A stretch of 64,000 nt of DNA from Heterobilharzia americana. Its lineage: Eukaryota; Platyhelminthes; Trematoda; Strigeidida; Schistosomatidae. Made by a program: the position numbers and the translations under genes. Positions 1 through 11,000 of the stretch are shown here, piece by piece. Each line of letters begins with the position of its first letter. The stretch's first letter is position 1. The DNA lies in NCBI GenBank assembly GCA_944470555.2, contig CALYCZ020000333.1:1-64000 (forward strand), written 5' to 3'. Under the pieces are notes generated by a model, which was given only the letters and a program-made list of their open reading frames with translations, had not been told where the DNA came from and did no database searches.

Positions 1-690
1 CTGACTTAAAGACCGAATAACAATGAAAATCAATAGAACGAAAAAATAATAGTACATCGAACTTGGTTTTTCAATAGTTGAATTTACCAGGAAGATTTAA
101 TGTGACAACAAATTGTTTATGAACACATAAAGGTGGTTTCAACTTCCTAATAGCTAAGGCTTCAACAAATTTCACGATCCCTCCCCAACATGTTTTGTTA
201 ATAGGTGTGAAGGAAGTAGCCACATTAATCTTGTGACTTGTCTCAACGATATGTTTGACGATAGAAGAACTTGGACGTCTGCTATCAACATTTATAGGTT
301 CAGGTGATTTAATTTGCTTCTGAAGCCACTTTGGAATATGTTCCGAGGCCCTTACTTGCATGGATCTATTAGTCCTCCATATGTATCTATATTGAAAACC
401 AAGTTCGATGTATTATTATTTTTTCGCTTTATTGATTTTCACTGTTATTCGGCCTTTAATCAGCCTTCCTACCTGACCCCTTTTCATTTTCTCACACCCT
501 TATATTCATGAGCTTTTATATAAATACCTATGACAAGTACATATGTGATCAGATAGTTCGAAACGTGTTGTGCAAATACATTACACAGTTCAGACAATTT
601 ACGTCTTCTTATTGTTTTGTCGAAGATGAAGATTATCTGAAACATGTGGTGGTTTATTAGCGCTATACATTTCGAACAATCTGATCCCTC
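1..690. mobile_element. Penelope-like element 3' end, inverted pair
   Basis: On the minus strand, about 400 down to 71, an ORF reads HIPKWLQKQI, SSIVKHIVETSHKINV and EALAIRKLKPPLCVHKQFVV. This is the C-terminal endonuclease region of a PLE. The untranslated tail continues to base 1 and off the window. The same tail recurs in plus orientation from about 398 to 690; bases 1-70 and 398-465 are near-perfect inverted repeats. The plus tail also matches about 26900-27000 of the larger PLE. Confidence 0.7.
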
Positions 691-699
691 ACACATTAT

Positions 700-1330
700 T
701 ATTTTATTTTATTAGTCCCTTGGGTTCCCAGTGAAACATAGGCTTCAGTAGCACGTCTCCATTCTACTCTGTTCTCCGAGATGTTTTGAACCTGGTTCCA
801 CGACAGCCTACAAGCTCTCATTTCCTCCTCGCACGACCTCCTCCATGTCACCCTCGGACATCCAACTCATCGCTTTGTCGTCTGGGTGACAGTATCGGAG
901 TAGATTATTGATTCTCCAGTTGACAGTTTGGAGAGTCCACTCCCATTCCATCTGCTTTCGCAAATCCCAAGCACTTCAGTGTGATACCTTCTCATCTCTT
1001 TTGCAATCTGGGCTACCTTGCTGGGTTCAAACATCGTACGGACATTCCATGTCCCCACGTTTACTTTCGCTTTCATTGAGAGAAGACACATCGGCCCGGC
1101 CAATTGGCTTCCCGAAGGCTTTCACCAACTGGCGTCATTTCGCCTCTCCGATTCCAGCGGGAATAAGTTTGTTTTCATATTTTATATTTCGTTTGTGCTT
1201 TGAAGTTTGTTTAGCGGTTAGATTTGTTTTACGGGTAGGGTTGCTAGCCGTATGCCCAACCTTCCCTCTTTACCCGGGCTTAGGACCGGCTAGTAACTAG
1301 TGGACTAGTTAACCAGGCGAGGACTTGTAG
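700..1330 (-). mobile_element. Internally deleted RTE (SR2-like) LINE: 5' UTR and endonuclease start fused to 3' end
   Basis: Reading leftward, a GC-richer 5' leader (about 1330-1105) precedes an ORF (1103-867) with KAKVNVGTWNVRTM, the start of the AP-like endonuclease, through ICESRWNGSG. Around 880-895 it jumps to the family's 3' end (GCPRVTWRRSCEEEMRACRL), the common 3' coding tail and an ATTTTATTATT tail near 700. About 2.5 kb of reverse transcriptase and linker is missing (my estimate). Both termini are kept, so this is an internal deletion and not a 5' truncation. Confidence 0.75.
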
Positions 1331-1439
1331 AATTATTTATGTGAAAATTTATGAAGAAGGTCAATCAAGTTAATAGGAAACATTGGAGGGAATAGGAAGG
1401 GAGAGAAAAAGAAGAAAAAACAAACTTTACTCTTGTGTA

Positions 1440-2350
1440 TGAAAGTTAAAATCAATACACCACCAATGTAGGTTCAACATGAGTACAAATTGTTTTTGTA
1501 TACATAAAGTATGGGGTTTAAATTAACAGATGGCAAGAGCTTGAATCAATATTGAGCACTCGACTTTGACCACTCTTATGTAGTACTTCATAGGCTATTT
1601 CCTTTCATGTCAATCCTATGGTTAGTTTCTAGTAAATGTTTAGCGATAGACGAAGATGGATGTTTGTTACCTGCACTTATCGGATCTGTTGAGGTCAATT
1701 GGTTTTTGATACCAAACACTTAGGTACATGTTCAACCTTCCGTAACTGCATATCACGATTACTCCTCCCTATATATGTATGTGTCCACACATACATTCAA
1801 ATTGATAAACACAGTGGGATGTGTGATGTAATCGTTTATATGTTGTTTTTGTTTGTGCTTGGTCTTCTCTACAATGATCACCTTGGCTACATAATACGTT
1901 TTACAGATGGCCGATCTAAGTCTTTTCCTCACAAGAAACCTATGTGAATCACCTCTAAATGGTAATGAGATGTAGACATTTATGTTAACAACGGAACACT
2001 GTGTACTTTTCAATGGCACATAACTTTTGCACCTGTCGGTAAATGTCAACAGGTATCCATTCTGTGTCAGTATTGTTGCTGTCAGTAAGTTGGTTTCTTC
2101 TTCTCTGGTGTCATTGGTGTAGATATGCTTTATCTTGTTGAATAAGCATCTAAGTAAACCACGTTTATACTGAACTGGGCAATAGCTATGGAAATCAAGA
2201 TATTACCCTGTCCATGTAGGTTTCTTATAGATCGACCTCCTGATCCAGACATCCTCCCGTCGACTGAGCAATACGTCTAGGGACAGTAGCTGGTTGATAG
2301 TGCTTTTATCGATCTCGGGTGTTGTTCAATGGTAAGTTAGAGAAGACATT
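1440..2350 (-). mobile_element. Penelope-like element body fragment (decayed)
   Basis: Minus-strand reading frames give YKKPTWTG, QYLDFHSYCPVQYKRGLLRC, then an open frame (2049-1759) with LLTFTDRCKSYVPLK and LPFRGDSHRFLVRKRLRSA. Further left is a decayed tail with ALAI and LCIQKQFVLMLNLHW. These match the linker and endonuclease region of the PLE at 25.4-27 kb. Several frameshifts and stops make it non-functional. Confidence 0.65.
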
Positions 2351-2479
2351 TTTTTATCACATCCTGACATCTTTGACCTCAATTTTCTTTCAGTCACAAT
2401 ACTAGATATTCTTTGTCACAGTGAAATTGTGCTATCTTTCGTCGTCATACTCAGTATCATTTTTGATTTGTCCGGTCAA

Positions 2480-2760
2480 TTTGCTATTGGTCGATGGATA
2501 GGTGTTCTCTTTGTAAGTAGATTGTAGATTGGGTCTACATCCACATGTCTGTTGATTTGCATTTCGTTTGAATGTCTTGTTTCTAGGAAATCTCATGCAA
2601 ATTTTGAACCTGCTCTTTGGAGGAGGACTTCAATAATCTCCTGGTTGAATTTGTGATTGTGGTTATGTGCATGCATTGAAAACAAGGAGGCCGCGTCATC
2701 TCACTTTACTGTTACTTGGTGTTCATGAATTCTTTGAGCGATCCAATGGATAGACTGAAC
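2480..2760 (-). mobile_element. Degenerate PLE-2 3' region
   Basis: The stretch from GATTGGGTCTACATCC to TTGGTGTTCATG aligns by eye, in the same order, with 8930-9160 and 28240-28460, the long 3' region of a PLE. Similarity is patchy, which implies an old copy. Confidence 0.4.
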
Positions 2761-2804
2761 CGCGTGGGCTGCAAACAGTCTTTGCAATCAATGTTATTGC
2801 TTGT

Positions 2805-3084
2805 ATTATACTGTCGTTGATTGGATTGAATTGACCGGTCTCTATCGGCATATGGATCCTGTGCGGATGCCTCAAGATTGCATGTGTTCTTAATTATGTA
2901 GTAATGGTGGAGAGTGGTTGTCAGTGGAATCCAGGATGCACATTTCGTCCTATTTGGGACTCGTCAGCCTTAAATACCTGCCTCCCAGTGAGTGTTGTTC
3001 CACCCGGGATTCGAATTCGGGACGATCGCTTCAAATGTCAGAGCGTTATGCATTAGACCACCAAGCCAGGATAGCCACATCTTG
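2805..3084 (-). mobile_element. Sm-alpha-like SINE with tRNA-like head and hammerhead motif
   Basis: On the minus strand, a tRNA-like head at about 3070-3000 carries box A-like TGGTGGTCTAATGC and box B-like GAATTCGAATCCC, so RNA polymerase III transcription is likely. It is followed by a hammerhead core: CTGACGA, stem GTCC/GGAC around CAAATA, then GAAA. A tail of CTGTCGTTGATTGG type ends near 2812 and recurs at 61682. The ribozyme is described separately. Confidence 0.7.
2930..2990 (-). ncRNA. Hammerhead ribozyme, type I, Sm-alpha class (core intact, helix I decayed)
   Basis: The minus strand reads CTGACGA, GTCCCAAATAGGAC, GAAATGTGCATC, then CTGGATTCC. This fits the CUGANGA / stem II / GAAA / short stem III / NUH pattern, with cleavage expected after ATC. 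In the intact family the helix I strands ATCCAG and CTGGAT pair, but here the 5' strand has changed to TTAAGG. Self-cleavage is therefore doubtful. Confidence 0.65.
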
Positions 3085-3190
3085 TGTGATGGGTATACTT
3101 TTAGTGTTATTGTTTGTATTATACCAAATAGGACGAAATACGCATCGTGGATTCCACTGCTACCCAGTATCCATCATTAATGTCTGCAAT
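3085..3190 (+). mobile_element. Truncated Sm-alpha-like SINE, inverted to its left neighbour
   Basis: AAATAGGACGAAATACGCATC followed by GTGGATTCCACTGC is the 3' half of the hammerhead, in plus orientation. The CTGANGA half is missing. It abuts the minus copy at 2805-3084, giving an inverted pair. Confidence 0.6.
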
Positions 3191-3199
3191 TGATTATGG

Positions 3200-4880
3200 C
3201 AATGGATTCCCTGGTTTGCACAATATACTGTTTAGTGATTTCGTTGGTTTGTGTTCTGCTTTAATTCCGAAAAGATGAGAAGTAATCGGTTGACAGTTTT
3301 CGAGATATATTTGATATAGGGATAGAATAAGGCGTCTAGTGAGTTGAAGCAATTGTTCTGTCTTTCATCCTGCTGAAAAACACTTTGAGATAAAGTTCAA
3401 TGGATAGTTATTGACTTCTACAGGTGTTTTCCATTGACTTTCTGTAGTGCTTCAGTGTTGCAGTATGTTTTTGGCTCTTGAGAACAGTGCTTGTACACTG
3501 GAGTTATTAAAGTCCAGTCATGTGTTCTTTTGATGTGACTATATCTAGGAAGGGAATTACGTTATTAGCTTCATCCTCCTTTTTGAAGTGAATTCCCTCA
3601 AATGTTTGGACAACTGTTTCTTCTTGGTACGGGATTTTTCAGCAGTGGGCACCTGTGACCCGCGAGGTATCCCACCCAATTTCCTTTTAACTACTTTCTC
3701 TTATTGTTATTGTGTTTCTTATCATTACAAGTGTCTATCTGCCCCACTCATCATTCATTTAGATAACATTTCCCCTAGAATTAGGTAAGCAATTATATCC
3801 ACTTACATCCAACTATAGTTGTCATTCAAGATAGTATTCATTATGAAGGATGGAGGGTGATTGAAAATCTTAAAGCAATAGACAGTTGTTTCTTCATAAA
3901 AAGAGAAATTTATGTGCAGTGAGCAACGATAACCCATAGTCTAATACTTTTCACTTTAACTTCTGGAAATCTGCTCTACAGAATGTTAACTGTGAGCAGT
4001 GGACAGTAATTCAGTCCGAAGGTGTGGGGGGGGGGAGAAGGGATTGACTAGTTTTGAGATAATATACGATGCGATCTGCCGACGAGTTATATACACCAGT
4101 ACAACACAGTTATTCAGTCCTCTCCAGTCTTCACTATTCCTCTAAATACACTGAGTGATAAGATGTTCACATTGACATGTAGTATAGAATCATCTCTGAA
4201 TGAATATAGATAATAAAGTTCAGGGAAATGAAGTGAAAACAATAAAATGTCTACATTAACAGTCTGAGTATGGATTGTAAATAGAAAAATTTACTCTAAA
4301 TGTTTGTTATTCAAATTATATCAACTAGATGATTGATAAAAGTGAACAATTAGTAAAATTCTATTCTATCTATGCTTCTTATGTAGAATAGTTACTTCTG
4401 TAACCATTTGAGTATTCTCTTCAAATGATCCATACACAAGACAAGACAAGACAAGACAAGTAGATGAATCATATTGTTAGTTTAAACATTCACTTGTTGA
4501 TATCAATGAATGAGATACATTCTGTGGGATAATTTCAATAATGAATCTTTAGGGTATAATGTTTGTTAATAAATCGATCAAGCCAGTTGATATTTATCAA
4601 CATGATATAAAAAATGTATAATCAAGTGTCAAATGAAATAAATAAAAAAAGGAACCTTCAGTAAATAAGTAAGAGTATGTTCAGGATACTTTTCAAAATA
4701 TACCTGAAAAGTTACTAACTGGCCAGTCCTAAGCCGCTCAGCCAGCAGCCAGCCAGCCAGCCAAGTAAAACAATGGAAGATTTGGCTAAAAATCCTACAC
4801 CATAGAACCAATTGAATCGTTAAAGAAATTTCAATGCACAAGGTGAATGAAAAGTTAACATACAGAATTATTGAATATTC
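3200..4880. other. Intronic or flanking DNA without a recognised gene; short repeats
   Basis: I see no coding exon. A weak SINE-B relic on the minus strand sits near 3622-3690 (TTTTTCAGCAGTGGGCACC). An 11-base poly-G lies near 4026-4036, five ACAAG pentamers near 4437-4461, and a short CAGC/CCAG run at 4741-4765, a motif that also occurs inside the local RTE family. If the CaV-beta gene continues left, this is intron. Confidence 0.4.
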
Positions 4881-4899
4881 TTAGAGATTTCTTACAAAC

Positions 4900-5039
4900 C
4901 TTCCATCAAAATGTTTTTTCATTGCATCAAATATTGCCTTCTGCATCATATCTGTCACTTCATAACCTTTTAAAGCTGGACCAACGAATACAACCGGTCG
5001 CATACACGGAACAATCTCATACGGTGGTACTAATTCATT
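4900..5039 (-). CDS. CaV-beta exon: beta-interaction region and start of guanylate-kinase-like domain
   Basis: This 140-nt exon follows the acceptor CTATTTAG and is followed by donor GTTTGTAAG. It encodes [15 protein letters not shown], then [19 protein letters not shown], then [12 protein letters not shown]. This is the most conserved block of CaV-beta. The conserved serines of VPSMRP and GPSLKG are Cys and Ala, the signature of the schistosome variant subunit. The terminal AG starts the Arg/Ser codon of an exon not found in the remaining 4.9 kb. Confidence 0.94.
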
Positions 5040-8000
5040 CTAAATAGAAAATTGAAGTATTAATCATTGAAATTATTAAATAGATGAACAATTTCTCATT
5101 CTATCATACAAGTGAATTATTGACTGAAGTCTATCAACTTCAATATGCGATCCGTTATCGGTGTAAAATAGTGTGAAGATCTTCTACACTCCAGCATAAA
5201 GCATGAACAAGATTAAGTCAGCGCTTCTATGTGATGGTTGAGAAACTTGGTGCGTTATGAAAGGGATTTCCAACAAACTACAGATATTCATCAACAACTG
5301 CCACCTACGCTAGCTCGTTACTGAAGCTCAGATGGATTGCCAGAAAGAATAATCAACAAGGAACTTACTGTGGCTGGCTGGCAACGAACCAACCAACAAC
5401 CTATTACCCAACAAATATGCAGAAGGAAGTGGAGATGGATCGGATTGAGCATACACTGAGAAGGCCGATTGAGGATATCAGGCGCCAAGCCCTCGAATGG
5501 AACCCAGATGGGAAACAACGAGTTGGGCTTCCCAGCTGAAGATGACATGGAGGAAATGGTGTGAGGGAGAAATGAGAGCTTGTGAGTTTTCTTGGGGCTA
5601 GGTTCAAAAGTTTGCAGAGAAGAGAGTGGAATGGAGAAGTGCTACTGAAGCCCTATGTTCCACTAGGAACCCAAGGGACAAACAATAATAATAATACCTC
5701 GGTGAAAAATGACTCCAGTTGCCACACTTTGATCAAGATACAAGTGAAAAGTTGCCGAGGACTTTAAGAGAACACCATATTAGAGCAAATTGCGCTGTGT
5801 ATTTTCCTATTTCCCGCAGTTGAGCAGGTCTTTAACTCCCCAACTAGGTTTTCAATGAATACCATAACATGTTATCTCTGTTACGTAACTGTCATGAACT
5901 AGAGAAATATGTGGCTGAACATTCTTTGTAGTAGAAAAATACCCATAACGACCTGCAGGTTGATTGTATACCATCACGTGTTACAAGCAAATTAACACGT
6001 TTCAAATAGATTTATATTTATAGCTGTAAACAATCAGCTAAACGGTTTCTAACAATAAGTTAATTGGAGTCCTTAGAGGCCTACGTTTCCAACTGATTGG
6101 CAATCGTCAGCAAGGCATATCTGCAACGTCGAGGGAAATGATGTCATCTCTGAAATTTCGACCGGCATCACCCAGTGTTGTAATCAGTGACTTAACCACT
6201 GGGCTATTCTCCAATATTCTGTAACCGATTAGCTACACAGATAGGACAACAAAAGGTGTACTGTGTTTATTGTAAGTTATCTGGAATAAATTTCTATAGC
6301 TTCATCACACTACTAATAACAAAACCAGAATTAAAATCTGATTGGCACTTATCGTCCTATTAAAATTTGAATCGGTGTACCTCCTATCAAAACGGATGTG
6401 TTGTCATCTACTTTACGAGTGATACTGTTATTATCAGCGAATAAATAAACAAACAAAATTGCGAGATAAAAAATACTACGAACCTACATCGATTGGACAA
6501 TCAGTTAAAGCCTGAGGGAAGTGGAAGGCTGTTCCATCTCAGTATGAGACTCCTCAACAATGTTCACCTGTGACCCCTCTAGGGATCTCTTAACAAGTAA
6601 CCTACTACTCAGACAATCGGTGGGAATCCAGTGAGTGGTTCATAGGTTTCTAATTCCACTAATTTTCTGTATAACACGACTATCAATCAATTCTATCGGT
6701 GAGTATATTGTCCCAATAGGTCGTCGGTTGTCATTATAATCTTGGGAAATCCATCTGGAAGGATGTCACCTAGACAGTATTCCATTTTGAAGCTTTGTGT
6801 GGATTGGTTGGTTCTAAGGTAGTGGATTTTTGATCTCGAACGTTAAAAACAGCATTATAATGTTTCATTGACAAAAACATTCAATGAAAAATATAGCACT
6901 TAATTAGTCGTAGTTTACTTTTTTGAGAATGCCTTCTTTTTAACTCCAGGTCCAATAGGCTGTGGTTTCTTTGTATTTGTTTGCCCTGACACTTCAGTAG
7001 TCTGTGGTCCTTCACGTAGATCATCATCATCATATCCGTCAGTATCTGAAAGAAATTCTTGTCATTATAACACTAAAAAGTGAATGTTATGCAGCATATA
7101 CTTACTACTAACGGTCAATATGAGTAGTTATGAATGGTTAATATTAATCCAGTGAATCCATTAACCGAAAGTAAACAGTTTGAACATAGTCTAGCTGTTT
7201 AACTTCTATTCACCTAAAAATTGAACAGATTCTACAATCGCATGCAATCAGTATCCTTATCTATTAAAAACATCACAACTTGACTGATTACCAAATGGTC
7301 TAAAGAAAAACTAGACCTCGTCTGTAGTACAACTGGTAAAGTATATGCTGTCTGACGTAAAACTTATTGGTTCAAATTTCTCCCTTACTCAGATATATTT
7401 CCTAGTTCAGAAATCCTGTCCGGCGTCGATAACAAAACTTACCGACTAAGACTATCTTAGATGGGTTAAGTAAGCGACTTTATATGAATAAATATCTTTA
7501 ACTTAAAGGTTTTCTAAGATGAATGGGGATTTTTGCAATTTAGAAGTAGTATTCATCATTCACTGACATCAGTTGGGGGAACCACTGGAAATCTCGGAGC
7601 ACTGAACATCTGTTTCGTCCAAGTATAAGACTCCTCAGCTGAATGGTTAACGCGTTCCCGTGAAACCTGAAGGTATTGAGTGTTCTGAACAGTGCGACTC
7701 TTCGAGACGAATCACTCTAGGCCCACTAGTCATGTAATCGGCTACAAACAAGCAGAACTTACATCCGGTGTTTAGATTACATTGATCTGGCTAGAGAGCA
7801 TTGTTGATCTGTATGAGTGACTTAGGACTATTCATTTTACGTGCAGCCTCGCGCTTGTAATCTTGACATATATATATGGTGTCTAGCAGTCACAATATTT
7901 TGGTTTCCATTGGAAACCACAGTGAGATTTAGCTTTGATGTTATGGCTTATAAATCTACACCGTTGATTAGACCGAAATGATGGACCAATATCTTGATCA

Positions 8001-11000
8001 AGTGGCCTACTAGAAGACCATCTAGCGTTTCCAGTAACTGGTGCTTGGTTCGAGTATCAGAGGAAAAAACATCAACCACTGGCAATCGTGCACATCCATA
8101 TGACGAGTCTCAAGTAGGGCAAAACACGCCCCTGTATTCCAATGTTAACCATTATCTATCAATAATATCGTGATAGGATTTTCATTATGGACTGCATTTT
8201 TCTGCAAATACCTCATTTTATCTTATTTTTATCCATTTATCAGTTTAACATGCAACTTGTACTGGTTTTATTCCCTGAAGAAGAGGCTTTTATGAGGTTG
8301 CAAAACGTCAGAAATTTGTTTGTTTTTCTACCCCATTGGGTTATACTTTGTGAAGGTTAGTAGAGCACAAATTTCTAGATGATTTCTAATAAGCGTTATG
8401 AATAAATACCAACTATTACCAAGCTTAAGTCTACAGGTTCCTGCCAACTAACACCTACCATATAATTAAGCTAGACGTCTCAAAAATCATAGTAGGAATA
8501 ACTCAACATCTGGAGTCAGCCGTCTTATAGTAATCAGTCATGAAAACGAATCAAATTCAAACTTTTCAATGGCGTTGTAAACACGTTTAACTGATTAATA
8601 TTCAAGTAGTGGAGAATATTTGTAGTTCAGATGGACGGTCTTGGTTGTCCCGTATTCTCTGAGTTCGATTATTTAATCGTGAAGCTTTCATCGCCTTTCT
8701 TCTAGACGACATCATCCACAGCACTAACTTCAGTATGAAGTGACCTGTCAATATCTCTCCGCGACTGATTTAGTGGCTTGCTCTGACGATGTGGTCTATG
8801 ATTGGTTGTTTCCTTCGACTGTTGTCTCTTTGACTGACTGCATAGATTTTCCTGTTAGCTGTTCCACTGCCTGACCTGGCCTCTCACCTTCCTGTCGCTT
8901 TTCATCTTTCTATTAGTCGACAGATTGGGTCTATGTCTATACATCTGTTGATTGCCAACTAGCTGACTGACTGACTGACCTGAATGTCAAACTTCTAGGA
9001 ATTCTCTCATATTCTTTGTGTTTCCTCTCTCCATCCAACATTTCTACATTGTCAAAATTGAATTCATGTCCATAGTTGTTATCCACATGTATTGAAATGA
9101 GTGATGAAATGTCGTGTGTGACGTTTGATAGTCAATTGGTGTTCATGTAGACGAAGGCGAAGAGGCCGACCACTTTGTCCAATTTAGTGTTGACTACAGT
9201 TATTCCAGTTCATTTTGTAAATGATATTCGGTTTGTCTTCCTTGCTTGCTGCTTCCTTTGGTCTGCATAATAGTGTTTGGAGGGAATTTGTTCGTTAATG
9301 AGCCACACCAATTCCACCAAGTGGTCTCAGTAATCTTGTCGTGATTTCTGATATATTTTTATGCATTATGGTAGATGATGCGTTTTGTTGATTTCTGTCG
9401 ATGACTTTATAGTGCTGTGGATGATGTCGCTGTCTAGCAAGACGATGAAAGCTTCACGATTAAACAACTCAGCTTACTCAGAGAACACAATACAACCATG
9501 ACTATTATTCAAGATGACTGAAATCTTTTCAAGCACCTACCTACATAGAACTTGAAGTGAATTCATAAAATTAGGATTATGAGAAGTCGTGCAGCCAGAT
9601 TGAGGAGACTGCAGAGAAGAGAGTGAAATGGTGACATGCTACTGAAGCCGTATGCTCCACTTGGAACCCAGGGGATAAATAATAAATAATAAAGATAATT
9701 TAGATGTTCACCTGTCTTTATAATAAGTTATCCACTGTTCATCTTCAGTCTACATAACTCATTCAATATGATTTAGTACATATTCTTACTATTCATATAT
9801 CAGTTAGTGTTATGTTTTTTATTATCATAAATGAATAACAAATGAGCATTTTTATGAGTACATTCGAACTAACCTTTCCAATTCTTATGTCCTGGAGGTG
9901 ATTCAGATTGTCGTTGCCGATTACCACCCAAAATTGGTCCACGATGGTCTACACTGATGATATTGAAAATGTTCAATGTAAAAAAAAAAATAGTTAATAA
10001 GGTAATACATCATGAAAGAATGTTCTTCAGCTTCTCTGAAATTCCATACTATTGTATTCTCTCAGCTGAATGTTTATCCCAAAAGCTTTCATTGTCACTC
10101 TTCATGAATAGCTTAGTAGCTTGCTATGAGGATGTTGGGCATGAGTGGTTATTTCTGCTAAAATCTTATCACCCTTTCCATATGTATTTCAGTTGTTTCT
10201 CCTACTCACACGAACTATGACCTTCTTGTTGTTTCGTGACGAGCTTTTAAAGATTCTCTGGCAGTCAAGTATCATCACATATCTTCGCTCATATCAATAC
10301 ATATAAACAATTGTGGATATGAATCGTGGTGGAAGGATTTAGAAATCCTGGATACAGGATTTCTAGAAGTTTGGCATTCAAGTCAGTCACCGATTAACAG
10401 ACATACTGACTTTGATTCAATCTATCAACTAATAATCATCAGATGAAACAACAAGAAGATCAGAGTTCACATCAGTAACACTGCCAATCAAGAAGATACG
10501 TGTGCAGACTAATGACGAAATTATAACAGGAACCACTAATCATATTCAACGTCATCAGGACAAGCTACTAAGCCATTTGTGAAGAAATACTTATAGACCA
10601 CTCCTTTCTGAAGCTTATACTGTTGCTGATGTTGTCTAGAATGACAATGAAAGCTCCGTGATTAAAGCATTCCGATAAGAGAATGCAACGAAATCATCTT
10701 GCTGACCTACAAATATTTCCCAATTATCTCAAAATCCTACGAACGTCAGACGCTTTTCTGAATTCATAGAGGCAGTTGGAATCATTCATGCACATTATTA
10801 TATCTAGATATATGAGAAAAGGTGAGTATTGATACTTGAATTTGGTGACAGTAAGTTTGTAGGTCATTTTCAAGGTCATCGGAGCGATAGTTTCATTGTA
10901 TACTGAATAACTAGTTGTGCTACCCGCCTTCATTTTTCAATATGGCCGAAATAACTATCAACGAAAACCAGGTAACCAGAGTTATTTGAGACGAAGAAGA

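Noticed and set aside
9406..9470. Hammerhead ribozyme in the PLE-2 terminal sequence
   Set aside because: GATGATGTCG..GAAAGC has a stem and a GAAA, and PLEs elsewhere do carry hammerheads, but CTGANGA and a GTC-type cleavage site are missing in all copies here.
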